Position numbers and translations under genes: made by a program
NCBI GenBank assembly: GCA_032629725.1
Contig: JAFEVB010000032.1
Coordinates: forward strand, 496,001 to 560,000
Direction of reading: 5' to 3'
DNA length: 64,000 bases
Source: Gremmenia infestans
Lineage: Eukaryota > Ascomycota > Leotiomycetes > Helotiales > Hamatocanthoscyphaceae
Shown: piece after piece, positions 11,600 to 22,905 of the stretch
How the letters are laid out: each line of letters begins with the position of its first letter
Numbering within the stretch: the first letter of the stretch is position 1
The notes under the pieces: model-generated
Told to the model about the DNA's origin: nothing
Seen by the model: the letters and a program-made list of their open reading frames with translations, nothing else
Database searches by the model: none

Positions 11600-13652
11600 A
11601 TGCGATTCTTTGCCTCCCCTCCAGAGCGGCTATGCTGGAGCGTAGGTTCTAATGCTTTAAAGATATGGGGACTTCTATCGATACTATCCTCTGTCAGCCA
11701 TGCAGAGAAGTCGCAAGCAGATTATTTCGTACACAGTTTACCCGGGGCCCCTGAACCCCTCCTGAAGATGCACGCAGGGCATATAGAAGTCACCCCAGAG
11801 CACCATGGGAACATGTGTAAGTCTGCCTGCAATATGACTATTTCGCCCTTCTCTAATACTTTTTTTTAGTCTTTTGGCATTGGCAGAACCGACACATTGG
11901 AAACAAACAAAGGACAGTTATATGGTTGAATGGTGGACCTGGATGCAGTTCGGAAGATGGTGCGCTGATGGAAATCGGTCCCTACCGTGTTGGAGATGAA
12001 TCGAAGGGCCCAAAACTGGAATACAATGATGGCTCTTGGGATGAATTTGCAAATATCATGTTCGTAGACAACCCCGTGGGAACGGGCTTCAGTTTCGTGG
12101 ATACAGACAGTTACGTTCATGAGCTACCGGAGATGGCAAACCAGTTTGTCAAATTTCTCGAAAAGTGGTTCGAGCTCTTCCCAGAATATGAGCACGATGA
12201 TGTAAGTATCTTCTACAAGCTGCCCTTGAGTCTCGCACTAATAGGCCATAGCTTTATCTAGCTGGAGAGTCGTATGCTGGCCAACATATTCCTTATATTG
12301 CAAAGGCGATACTCGATAGAAACAAAGCAGGAGCGGCACACCCATGGCAACTTAAGGGAATGCTGATTGGCAATGGATGGATATCACCGGAGGAACAATA
12401 CAAGGCTTACCTTTCCTTCGCCTACGAACGAGGACTGATCGAGCGCGACAGCGATACAGCCAAGCGAATAGAATCTCAACAAGCAATATGTTTGAAAGCA
12501 TTGGCAGAGCCCGGTGGAAAGGATCATGTGGACAACAACCAGTGCGAGCAGGTCCTTCAGGATATTCTAAGAGATACCCAGGTGAAGGGATCGGACGGCA
12601 ATATGCAGTGTATCAATATGTATGACATCAAGTTGAAGGATAGCTATCCTAGCTGTGGAATGAACTGGCCTCCGGATTTGGACAATGTTACACCTTTCCT
12701 TCGTCGAAAAGACGTCTTGGATGCCCTACATATCGATCCTGGAAAGCGGACTGGGTGGACTGAGTGTAATGGTGGAGTCGGTAGTGCTTTCCGAGCCAGC
12801 AACTCCAAGCCTTCTATTCAACTCTTACCCGATCTCATTGCTGAGGTGCCAACACTGTTATTTTCTGGGGCTGATGATTTCATTTGCAATCATATCGGAA
12901 CCGAGGAATTGATCAGCAACATGCAGTGGAATGGAGGCAAGGGGTTCGAGCTTTCACCCGGTACGTGGGCTCCCCGCCGAGACTGGGAATTCGACGGCGA
13001 GCCAGCAGGATTCTATCAAGAAGCGCGAAACCTAACTTACGTTTTGTTCTACAACTCTTCCCACATGGTTCCATTCGACTACGCCAGACGAACGAGGGAC
13101 ATGCTTGATAGGTTCATGCAGGTCGACATCGCAAGTATCGGAGGGATCCCGACAGACAGTCGCATTGATGGGGAGAAGGGACTCGAGACGTCAGTTGGAG
13201 GCCACCCGAATAGCACCACGGCCGAGGCAGCTGAGAAGGAGAAGCTTGCAGCAGCGAAATGGTCAGCCTACTACAAGTCTGGAGAGATTGTGCTTGTGAT
13301 CGTCATAATTGCCGCCGCAGCATGGGGATACTACGTCTGGAAGGACCGTCGAGCGCGAGCTGGCTATGCAGGTGTCTTCGGAGGGGATACACCAATGTCG
13401 CTCGGCACTGGCAGGGGAGAAAGTGGTATGGGTTTGGAGAACTTCAGGAATAAACGAGGTAATAGGGATATTGAAGCGGCGGATTTCGATGAGAGCGAGT
13501 TGGATGAGTTGCATGTTAGGACTCCAACGGAAGACATGGAGCAGGAGCGGTACAGCGTGGGCAGCGCCAGTGACGATGAAGAAGTGGAGAAGCCTGGAAT
13601 TGGCAATGTTAATGGGAAGGGTAAACAGGAAGAGGGTGAGCTGATCCAGTAG
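11600..13652 (+). CDS. KEX1: Pheromone-processing carboxypeptidase KEX1
   Basis: Golgi serine carboxypeptidase (peptidase S10) that trims C-terminal Lys/Arg from precursors after Kex2 cleavage, including pheromone and other secreted peptides. Exons 11600-11816, 11870-12201 and 12252-13652 encode 649 aa. In order: signal peptide (residues 1 to about 36), ADYFVHSLPGAPEP, the oxyanion block WLNGGPGCSSEDGA, the nucleophile motif GESYAG (Ser about 190), GADDFICN (catalytic Asp about 392) and NSSHMVPFD (His about 454). A transmembrane segment follows at about 528-546, then an acidic cytosolic tail suited to Golgi retention. Both introns have GTAAGT donors. The gene converges on RAE1, with 339 bp between stops. 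Confidence 0.96.
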
Positions 13653-13991
13653 GTATAATTCATGTAGCATTTTAAGGGCACGACAGCGTGGGCGTTTTGG
13701 CACAAGGGGCGGAACTTTGTTCACAAGAAACAATAAATGCACTAGTATTCTGTCATAAATCCATTTTGAGGTGACTATGGTCTTCATTCCTATCTAAGTT
13801 CTGCTGTGGTATTCGTCGCTACAAAATGTCATCCTTAACGCCTTGGATTTCATTCATCCCCATATGCCATAATTTCCACCCTTGATGCAAAATAAAAAGC
13901 TAGCAGTTGATACACAGGACATTCCTGGTCGTCCTTCGTTCCCCCAGAAATTTTTTTCATCCCAAGAACCCCAAACCAAACCCCGCCCGCT
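13653..13991. other. Convergent 3' spacer, KEX1 and RAE1
   Basis: Tail-to-tail spacer, AT-rich, holding the transcription ends of both genes; no coding sequence. Confidence 0.5.
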
Positions 13992-15169
13992 CTACCGCTT
14001 CTTCACACTCGGTCTAGGCTTGCACTCTTCAGGTGTTACAGGGTGCATCATGATCTTGTTTGGGTATTGCGGGGTGTTGGCGGCATAGCCTTTGCTCCAA
14101 TCATAACTGACAGCATAAGCAAAGATGCCACCGGTGTTGTTAAACGCGGTTGCTGAGATGGTACCGCCGACGGTTGGGTAGCCCTTTAGCCTGTGCTTGG
14201 CTACTCCGTCCCAGAAGTGGAAAGTACCGTCTGAACCGGCGGTGCTAAAGGTGCCGTGGACGGGGTGGAAGGAGATGGCGTTGACGGAATAAACGTTCGT
14301 CATGTTGTTAGACGGAGGGTCGCGGTGACATTTGAAAGAGAAGTTTGAGCTATATTAGTCAGTAATGGTTTTCAATCTAGGATGAAAGTCTTACCTGGCG
14401 TCCTTGTCTTCAACATATTGGATTGCACATCGGCCTTCGATACTTCCTACAGCGAAACCACTGGCGTCTGGAAAGCAGCTAACAACTCTTGTCTGCCACT
14501 TCAACGGACTCTGCAAAGTCTTATAAAACTTCGTCGGCTCACTCAAGTTAACAACGTTAATATACCGATCCGCAGTCCCAACAACCAACAGGTTCTTCTG
14601 CACATCCAGCGTGTAAACTCGCTCCTGGCATTGCACGGTAGCTACCGCAGTCGACGAGCGCAAGTCCCAGTACTTGATAGTCTTATCCCACGATCCTGTA
14701 ACAATCATCTGCGCGTTCGAGTTTGGGGCATCGAAGAACCGTACAGATCGAATAGGTTGATCGTGTGCCGCGACTTGCTGTGAAACGCTCGCTCCAGATC
14801 CCAAGTCAAGCAATCGGGCGGCTTTGTCGGCTCCTGCTCCAACGACTTGCTTGCCATCCTAAAGATATGTTAGTGATTTGGCTTACTCATAGTCTATAGC
14901 TGTCGACGTACACTAGACCAGTGGCAACTCAACACCGGACCCTCATGGTCAATAACAGCCTTCCCCTCACTTCCTCCATTCTGCGTAATCTCGTAGATCC
15001 GGACCTTATTATCCCACGAAGCTACAGCCAGGTGCTCGCTGCGCGGCGAGAAGGCGAGGTCGGATACGCTGTCACTTGGTGGCTGGTTGAGAGCTACGTC
15101 TTTCGAAAGATCTCCCAGAGTATTTGCTTGACTCGCAGTGCTGCTCTGGCTTCCGAAGAGTCCTGACAT
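13992..15169 (-). CDS. RAE1: mRNA export WD40 protein RAE1/Gle2
   Basis: Seven-bladed WD40 nucleoporin-associated protein required for poly(A) RNA export; it binds the GLEBS motif of the Nup98/Nup116 type. Exons 15169-14912, 14858-14395 and 14349-13992 encode 359 aa, matching the family. Diagnostic features are the N-terminal VSDLAFSPRSEHLAVASWDNKVRIYE blade and PIRSVRF. ATGSWDKTIKYWDLR-type repeats follow, then the IEGRCAIQYVED segment leading into SFKCHRD, and the C-terminal NAISFHPVHGTFSTAGSDG and TAFNNTGGIFAYAVSYDWSKG. Removing the second intron (GTAAGA...ATATAG) joins KDA to SSNFSFKCHRD exactly as the family requires. The C-terminus is basic (KPRPSVKKR). Confidence 0.96.
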
Positions 15170-16373
15170 TTTGAGGGTTTGATGTACAGGGAAGAACTTG
15201 CTGCAGAAAGCGGTGGTGCTGAGCAGCTTTGGAGACGAGGAAATAGTGTTTGTCCTGCTTGGGAAGCTCTCTTTATTTCAGGCAACGTCTTAAAGAAGTT
15301 GAAGTTTCGCGCCTTCGCGACGACCGCTTGCGGCTATGATTGGTTGCTATGCATGGGCTGTACTATGCCCAATGCGTAGACGCTAAGGAAAAAAGCACCT
15401 CAAGTTCCAAAAAAAATCCTGAAGCTCCCTCTTTCCTTCCTCAACTTCCTCGTTCAAAGAATCGCATTCGAAGCACACAAACAGAGAAATTCCTCGGAAT
15501 ATCTCAGCTAGCAATAGCTACTCATGCTTTGGGAGAAAGTCCCCGGACAGCCTTCTTTCAGAAGGATTGCGGAAACGCGCCGCCACAGAAGCACTGCGGC
15601 CTTCTCTTCTACCAATTCCTCGTCCCTTCCTCCATCCTTTCACCGTTTGCACCGCCTTCTTGTTGATCTTAGGCCCTTTATTTTGACCTGGGAAGACCAC
15701 ATGGACGAAGATATGAGTCCGAGCTTCTTGTGCGACGTTTATTGGGACTGGGGGACGTGAGTTTGCGGAAGGTGTCTGGACTGTTCTTGGCGTGGCGGGG
15801 ATGTTCTGGTCAGTGGGGGTTTTTTCGTCGAGATCGATAGTTATGCGATTGCCTTCTCATGCCATGCAAGTGGTGCGAGGGGTAACTCGATGGGGCTTAT
15901 TCTTGATGCGAGGAAGTTCACCATACGTTTTTCTTTGGGTCCATAGCTTATAGGAAAGCGGGGGATGTTTGTTGAGGATCGGGACAAACACTCTGGGTCT
16001 TTCCTCATGGAAAGATACCTGTCACGTCCAAGACGTGCCGTCTCAGAAGCTCTGTCGAAGGAGCTGGACTCCAGTCCGTTTCAAGTGATGATTACCAATA
16101 GAGTCAAGCACTGAATGTGGCCCGTGTAAAAAGCGGTTGCCACGTATGTTGACCTCATATATGGTATCTGATGAACAAATCTTTCTCTTTCTGTTGGTTA
16201 TGGGGCTCAAGCTAGGGCTGAGAGCCGATTAAATTTATAAATATAGCCGTGAGCATCTTATATGCAAATACAAAGCTGTCTATAGGCGTTCTATTGATCC
16301 TTCATTTCATGCCATAAATCATATCACCATAACCGTCTTCCACGCAACGCCATTCATCATGGTATACAAATCC
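15170..16373. other. Intergenic upstream of RAE1
   Basis: RAE1 promoter and the 3' flank of the next minus-strand gene. Overlapping frames at 15340-15760 on both strands have no recognisable domain and are not called. Confidence 0.45.
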
Positions 16374-17776
16374 TCACATCAAGCCGCCCAAAACTACTTT
16401 GCCCACCCCAGCAACCTCGCTTTTTACACCAGCCCTGCTGCTGTCCTCAAACTCTTTCACCACTCCCTGTACAATAATCTTCCTCACTCTAGCATCCGCC
16501 TTGGTAAACATCTCGGCTACAACCGGGCTGCACTCCTTAGGTGAAGCCACCAGGCTCATGAGCTTCGTATAGCAATCGATCAGGACATCGCACAGCGTGG
16601 CAAACGTTTCGTAGAAATCTGGATCGAATGGTAATGATGGGGTTAATAGATATGTATACTCCTCTCCTGGGAGAAGCTCTGTCTCGCCCATAGGAAAACT
16701 TCCGCCTTCTCCCCCACTGCTTCCATTGGTCGATTTCATTCCAGCTGAATCGTTGCCCATCGGAAGCCCTATTTCCGCCGCAGAACTCGTCCTTCGTCCC
16801 TTATTTCCACTCGTAGTTGCCCTCTTAAACATTTGTGGAAAGCCACGCCGCGATAAAGATGTCGATGTCGATCCGTCCGAAGGGTGTATTTGCTGATATG
16901 ATTCGAATTCGGAGAGAAGGGCATTCAAGGTTCTTAGGAATTCTATTGCGGTTTGGGAACTGAGATCGACTACTGTCGGGATAGAGAGGCCTAGTAGGAG
17001 ATAATTAGTCGCGCGCCGGGCGAGTTTCCGGGTATCAAAGTATGGCATTCGTTGTAGATCTGGTTTGTTGAATAATAATGTATTGAACCAGTATACTCTT
17101 CCTTCGTGTCTAAGCAACTGTGAGCATATGGACAACACAGGCTTGAAGGGGATTCATACGCTTTCCTCAAATAATCTAAAGTAGATATTCTCTTTGAACT
17201 CGTCTCCTGGATATGCTGATATGTGATATTCTCTAATGTCGGGCTCTGGGGCGCCAAAGGCGTGGTAATTGGCATTGGGCCATTGTACCCCATAGCCGGG
17301 TTTGTAGATCCTCTGACTAGCATGTTCGAATATGGAGTCGTAGATGTAAAGGACTCTGCCACCGAAGCAGGGCGTGACGGCGCAGCTGGCACAGCTTCCG
17401 CACCTGCAGCTCTCTGTCTGAAGCTTTCCGCAGACTTCGGCAAGGATTCTGTATCCTGGCGACTGGGCACGCGGACCGGTAAGGGACTGGAATCTGTATA
17501 ACGTGTGGCAGAATGGGCGCGTTTTTCTGGGGAGAGACTGGGGACCGCGATTCTAGAGATGGAGTTGTTCCGACTTCGCTGAGACTTTGAGTGGGACGAA
17601 AAAGACGTTGCCCGCCCAAATGTACTCGTCCGTGACGTTGCGTAACTGCTTGTCGACTCGAGATGCGTGGCAGTCGATTCGCTACTCGTGGTCGGCCTCG
17701 TGGAAGTTGGTGTCTTGGTGCCCCCGAACTTTGAAAATAGCCCACCTCCATGTGTGGAGGTCGCGCTGCGCTGCAT
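16374..17776 (-). CDS. Unassigned conserved-looking fungal protein, 450 aa
   Basis: I do not recognise a named family. Exons 17776-17160 and 17109-16374 join across a 50-bp intron (GTATGA...CTTAG) that restores the helix ISTLDYLRKA-HEGRVYWFN. The N-terminal 190 residues are Ser/Thr/Arg-rich and disordered (phospho-region type), and end at a PQSPTLENITYQHIQETSS block. A compact helical domain then follows in which Trp, Phe and Leu are regularly spaced (YWFNTLLFNKPDLQ, then YLLLGLSIP). It is interrupted by a low-complexity Ser/Gly insert at roughly residues 300-350 before the last helical part (FYETFATLCDVLIDCYTKLM). There is no signal peptide or transmembrane segment. The split into a disordered head and an interrupted helical domain resembles polarity or cell-cycle adaptors, but that is only an impression. 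Confidence 0.8.
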
Positions 17777-18425
17777 GTCGGCAAGGATTCAGGGGTAACG
17801 ATACGATAACCCCCCCCACTGTGGATAGATAGATACCTAACTCGTCTCGTTACCGTGCTTTATTCAGCCCCAACTGTAATTCTCCGTTGTACCAGCGTTT
17901 GCGCAAACATATGAATCGATTTTATTTATGAATCTCAAAAGATGAAGAGGAAGGAGGCATCAGCAACTGAACTGAGTTTGGGTCTAGTTTCAATACAGTG
18001 AAAGGAATCTCATTTCAGGGCCATCCCACCCAATGCTTGGGCAAGCGCTTGGTTTCGTGCAATTGAGCTGGACAGCTGGGCTGGGCTGGTAGGGGCACAA
18101 GAAGCGTACAGTACAATTAATGAAAACATAAGGAGAAAGTGGCGGATAGGCAACCATGGCCATATATAGTCTACATGTTTATTAACAATGCTGCGGCACT
18201 GATAATCCTATACTATAATCACGAACTCTGTCAATAGCTGCGTCGTGATGAAGCCAATGCGAAACTCAGGGGATCAGGGTGCCAGGCCTGGAAGTTACTC
18301 GCAGTGCACCCAGTTCAACTAAATTTTGATTGGTTGATGAGCTACCCCTCCTTCTTCGATAAGTACCGCCACCTTTCGAGGTGCAACAACATCTAAAGAT
18401 CTTCAGACACTTCATCCTCTGCGCC
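17777..18425. other. Divergent promoter region upstream of ECT1
   Basis: Spacer between two head-to-head genes; no coding feature found. Confidence 0.5.
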
Positions 18426-19941
18426 ATGGCTACCAACAAAATATTAGAGAATGACAACCCTCCCGGAGAGCCCGCTCCGGAAATACTAGAAGGAAGAATA
18501 TGGGTTGATGGATGCTGGGACTTCTTCCACCATGGTTCGTTGCTGCAATCCTTCATAATCCTTCTGAAACCCCCCGGTACTGATTATAATCCAAGGACAT
18601 GCCGGTGCCATGCTGCAAGCTCGGCAGTTGGGTACAGAGCTGTTCGTCGGTATTCATTCCGATGAGGCGATCCTGGAGAATAAAGGACCTACGGTCATGA
18701 CTTTGGAAGAACGGTAAACAAAAACAAGAAACGCCAACTCCCGGACAAAGTCGCTGATTCTCTACTTCAAGAATCGCCGCCGTTGATGCGTGTCGATGGG
18801 TCACACAATCGGTGCCGTATGCGCCGTACGTTACATCCTTACCGTGGATTTCTCATTACGGCTGCAAGTATGTGGTTCATGGAGATGATATTACATCTGA
18901 TAGCAGTGGAGAGGATTGCTATCGCTATGTGAAGGCTGCTGGGCGCTTCAAGGTTGTCAAGCGAACGCCAAGTATTTCCACAACGGATCTTGTTGGGAGG
19001 ATGCTGCTTTGCACTCGCACTCATTTCATCAAGTCGTTAATCAGGTTGTTAGCTGGTCACGAAGGCTCAGGGACAGCAGAAGAGAAGAAAGCGGAAGGAG
19101 CGGCGATGGCTGAGAGAATGCGACTCTATGCCACGGATCAGACTGGTCTTCATCCTGGCGCTAGCATTTGGAATTGGTCCGCCTCTGTGGAGGCAGGAGA
19201 AAATCATACAGCTGAAGAGAAGGGCGTATTCAGCTCCCTCTGCCAAGGTTCACAACCAAAACCAGGTCAGCGTGTTGTCTATGTCGACGGCGGATTTGAC
19301 CTCTTCTCTTCTGGCCATATCGAATTTCTCCGCCAAGTGATCAAGGCCGAAGAAAAGATTGGTCAAGATGAAGGATGGTACAGTAAAGAAGCTATCCAGG
19401 AGCGAACTGGGAAAGGCGCGGATTATGGACCGGCATTCGTTGTTGCTGGGGTTCATGAAGACGAGGTAATCAATCACTGGAAAGGGGTCAACTATCCAAT
19501 AATGAACATCTATGAGCGAGGTCTATGCGTTCTGCAATGCAAGGTAAGCAGCCCGATTTCTTAGTGAATCGATCGTCTAATGGTTTACAGTATGTCAATT
19601 CCGTAATATTCGGAGCTCCATTCACACCAACCCGCGCTTATCTCACTTCCACCCCTTGGGGTACCCCGGATGCAGTTTACCACGGCCCGACAAGCTTCAT
19701 GCCGCTTACATATGATCCCTATATTGTACCTAAGGATATGGGCATCTATAAAGAAATCGGTATGCATGACTTCGCCAGCGTCAACGCCGGCCAGATTGTG
19801 CAAAGAATTATGAAGAGTCGCGACATGTATGAGGAGAGACAACGTGTTAAAGGAGTAAAGGGAATTGGGGAAGATGCTCAACGGACAAGAGAAAAATTAG
19901 AAGAAGAGCAAAAGTTGAAGGAAAATAGAGCCGCATCATAG
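18426..19941 (+). CDS. ECT1: Ethanolamine-phosphate cytidylyltransferase
   Basis: Makes CDP-ethanolamine from phosphoethanolamine and CTP in the Kennedy pathway to phosphatidylethanolamine. Exons 18426-18534, 18596-18713, 18772-19543 and 19591-19941 encode 449 aa with two cytidylyltransferase-like domains. Domain 1 has the HHGH nucleotide motif (residues about 35-38, formed across the first splice junction), then FVGIHSDEAI and the RTPSISTTDL signature (about 140-149). Domain 2 begins VVYVDGGFDLF and carries SSGHIEFL, where the first histidine of HXGH is replaced by Ser. It continues with VVAGVHEDEVIN and NIYERGLCVL. The C-terminal tail is charged and helical. The family call is certain; the second domain is probably regulatory or structural rather than catalytic. 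Confidence 0.96.
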
Positions 19942-21015
19942 GGATGGAGATAGATGGAAGAGGCTAGGTCCTAGAACCTGTGTGTGCATTATCTTCGGCG
20001 TTCAACACCACGAGGAATACCCAATAAATAGCGATGAATGTCAATTGAGCGAAATTAAAGTCGTTAAATATAGGGTTACCACAATCGAACGAAAGCCTAA
20101 CATACCTAGTAAGAGGCTAATGAGATAATGTCAAGTCCTACTTGTAGTTCAAGTAAGAAGCCTTGGACTTTAGACGAGCTACTCAATCACTTAGAGCTCT
20201 AGGGCCTTCCAGACCGTTCCTCGGGTCTTATGGAAGAGGGGACCCTTAGGTACCTGATAATAGAAGCTCGCAAACTCTCATATACCAACCAATCAATGCA
20301 ATATCAAATTCTGGTTCTTAGTAGGCAAGTGGCGGATGTCGTCGGCTACCGTCGTCTTAAAGCAGACCAGGCCAGGTACTTTAGGGACGGAATCAATCCC
20401 ATCCTATCTCTTTTTACGGAAAGCCATAGCGGTCTGAGCATGCCTCTTCATAATCAACGACAAGTCCTGTGTTCTGGAGTGGAAACTGACGCCCTTTACA
20501 TGTCTTTGACGAGCGATATCGGGCATTGAATTCAGCTCTGTCTAATAATACGTCTATGTGCTAAGACCTACCGGTACCTATAGGTACCTTTCGTACAACG
20601 CCACCCGGGTTCCCCGCCGTTCGGGTAAGAAAATGGTGGGACAGCCGGTCCTAGACAAAGACGATGTAAGAGATAAAAGTGTGTGTAAAATCTTTAAAGT
20701 GGAGCTTTCCCTAAGAGTTTTTAAAGGAAGTTTGCACTTTTTCCCCCTGCCTTATCGCTTAGTTGCCGCATGTACCCTTGTGATACCAGTGGCACTGATC
20801 ACTCACTCACTCACTTGCCCTTGCCTTGCCTTCCGTGGGAATCTCCACTATAACCAGGGCTAGACAAATATTTCTATGTGACTCAGTATAAAGTGTGTCC
20901 ATAACTCTCTTTCTTGCATTCAATTGTGTCAAAACATATCTAAAAACTGCCCTTGAGTATTCAGACTTTCCTCAAGCATTACTAAAACTAGGCAAACTAC
21001 TTCTTGATTAACGCA
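19942..21015. other. Intergenic between ECT1 and the aminotransferase gene
   Basis: Contains a reading frame broken by one TAG (20128-20529, listed separately) and clustered TAGGTACCT-type palindromes at 20247-20255 and 20568-20590. The last 150 bp, A/C-rich with CAAA runs, look like the leader of the aminotransferase gene. Confidence 0.45.
20128..20529 (+). pseudogene. Possible broken reading frame with one internal TAG
   Basis: From the ATG at 20128 a frame reads 24 codons (including KKPWTLDELLNHLEL), hits TAG at 20200-20202, and continues in the same frame for 108 more codons to 20529. The second part starts with MEEGTLRYLIIEARKLS and predicts helix/coiled coil. Helical character on both sides of a single stop in one unshifted frame is what a decayed gene or an unrecognised intron would give, but chance is not excluded. 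No family is recognised. It lies between two intact genes transcribed in the same direction. Confidence 0.25.
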
Positions 21016-22493
21016 ATGGCACCTTCAGCCATAACCCCACCACAAGGAGTTCAGCAGACGGCTGAACTCACAGCCTCTGCAATGGCCCACAAGATTGCCC
21101 AGACAGCTCCTGAATTGAAGAACGGGACCAATGGCGTGGAAACCTCCCTCCGCTCACTCGATGCGTCGAAATTGATCTTTACAAGGACAACGACTCCTAT
21201 GAACGTCCCTCGAGCAGGAGATCCCATCATAGCTACCTCGTCGCAGTGCACTGATCACATGATAACTGCTAAATGGAACTCTACCACTGGATGGGATGCT
21301 CCAGAATTGAGGCCTTACGGAAATTTATCTTTAGCTCCTACTGCTTCTTGTTTGCACTATGCTACGGAATGCTTTGAGGGACTTAAGATGTATAGAGGAT
21401 ACGATGGGAAGCTGAGACTGTTCAGACCGGATTGCAATTGCAGGCGCATGGTAAGTTCTCTCGAAACTGGAATATCAAAGACACCATCTAACAATCGAGC
21501 AGTTGACTTCTGCAACCCGTATTTCGTTGCCCGGTTTCGATCCAAAGGAGCTCGAAAAATTATTGATCGCTATGATAGCTGTGGATGGGCCAAAATGGTT
21601 ACCAGAACCGGGCACTTTGTTGTACTTGAGGTAAATCACAAAGCCTTCCTTCGGGAGTTTGGTTCCTTGCTAACGTGTTTGAAGACCCACCATGATTGGA
21701 TCAGGAGGAGCTCTTGGTGTTGCTGCTCCCAAGGAAGCAACTCTATTCATCATCTCAACTTTCGTGAGTTCTCTCCGACTACTAAGCAATACATCCAGTC
21801 CGTACTAACATCCGCAGATGCCCTCATTATCCTCACCAAACGGCTTAAAACTACTCGCCTCCCAAGACGGAGTTCGGGCGTGGCCCGGTGGATTCGGATA
21901 CGCCAAGGTAGGAGCCAACTACGGGCCCTCTCTGATGGCCAACAGTGAAGCCCGAGCCCGCGGCTATGACCAAGTCCTCTGGCTCCTGGACGGTCTCGTT
22001 ACAGAAGCTGGAGCAAGCAACTTCTTCGTAGTGTGGAGGTCGAAGGAGGGGAAGCTGCAGTTGGTAACTGCGCCGCTAGGCGGGAAGATTATTCTTGATG
22101 GAGTCACGCGCAGAAGTATCTTACAGCTGGTACGCGAGAGGCTTTCAGATAACTCTTCGGGCTTGGATCCTATTGAGGTTGTCGAGCGCCAGTTCACTAT
22201 GGATGAGGTTGTTGAGGTTGTGAAGGAGGGTCGGATGGTTGAGGCTTTCGCTGCAGGCACTGCTGTAAGTTTTCTTCTCAATTTTAAACATCTCTTCTCA
22301 CGCTTACTCTCAACAGTATTTTGTTTCCCCTGTCTCCGTCATTAGCTACAAGGGCGAAGATCTCCAGATTCCTATGGCCAAGGGAGAGACTGGCGAGTAC
22401 GCCGGTTTGATCAAGGACTGGCTCGTAAACATCATGTACGGGAAGGACCAGCACGAGTGGGGTGTTGTTATCGACGAGAAGGATGATAACTGA
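21016..22493 (+). CDS. BAT: Branched-chain amino acid aminotransferase
   Basis: PLP-dependent class IV aminotransferase interconverting Leu/Ile/Val and their 2-oxoacids with glutamate/2-oxoglutarate. Exons 21016-21450, 21503-21630, 21685-21763, 21818-22264 and 22317-22493 encode 421 aa. Seen in order: TPMNVPRAG, HYATECFEGLKMYRGYDGKLRLFRP, LYLRPTMIGSGGALGVAAP, and GGFGYAKVGANYGPSL, whose Lys (about residue 244) is the PLP-binding residue. Then come VTEAGASNFF, the EVVKEGRMVEAFAAGTA loop, and the C-terminal VSPVSVISYKGEDLQIP. The N-terminus has few arginines and no convincing mitochondrial signal, so this looks like a cytosolic (Bat2-like) form. The ATG at 21016 is the first in frame. Confidence 0.95.
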
Positions 22494-22905
22494 TGGGGGA
22501 TTATTGACTTGGTGATACTTGTATTTTGGCGTCCGGGGTAGAAGAGGCGTTTAATGTAGAATGGGTGGCAGACCTACTTTGCTGTTCAGAGGTAAACTCA
22601 ACCTAGACTATAATAGCAACATGAGAGTTGACAATTATCGTCATATACTCACCAATGTCATGATGTGCTTGCACGAAAGACAAGGAAGTGATTGCTAACG
22701 AGAATTGTGTTAATTTGGAGTGACAATAGCTATTTATGAATAAGCCCGATACATGCAAATCTATAATGGGAACCCGCGTAATTGACCTCCGATATGAGCA
22801 ACCAACAGAGCACATATGAATATCTCTTCTCCTGCCATGTACCTAAGAACATCCGGATTTAGCACAACACTTGATAGTATAATGACCTCAATCTCACGCA
22901 TCCTG
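22494..22905. other. Convergent 3' spacer
   Basis: Space between the aminotransferase stop and the stop of the unassigned minus-strand gene; no feature seen. Confidence 0.5.

Noticed and set aside
13263..13787. 174-codon minus-strand ORF
   Set aside because: Overlaps the KEX1 tail in antisense and has no recognisable feature.
15340..15760. Overlapping frames upstream of RAE1, including a Lys/Arg-rich minus-strand frame
   Set aside because: Resembles a basic ribosomal-type peptide only superficially; no family match and competing frames on both strands.
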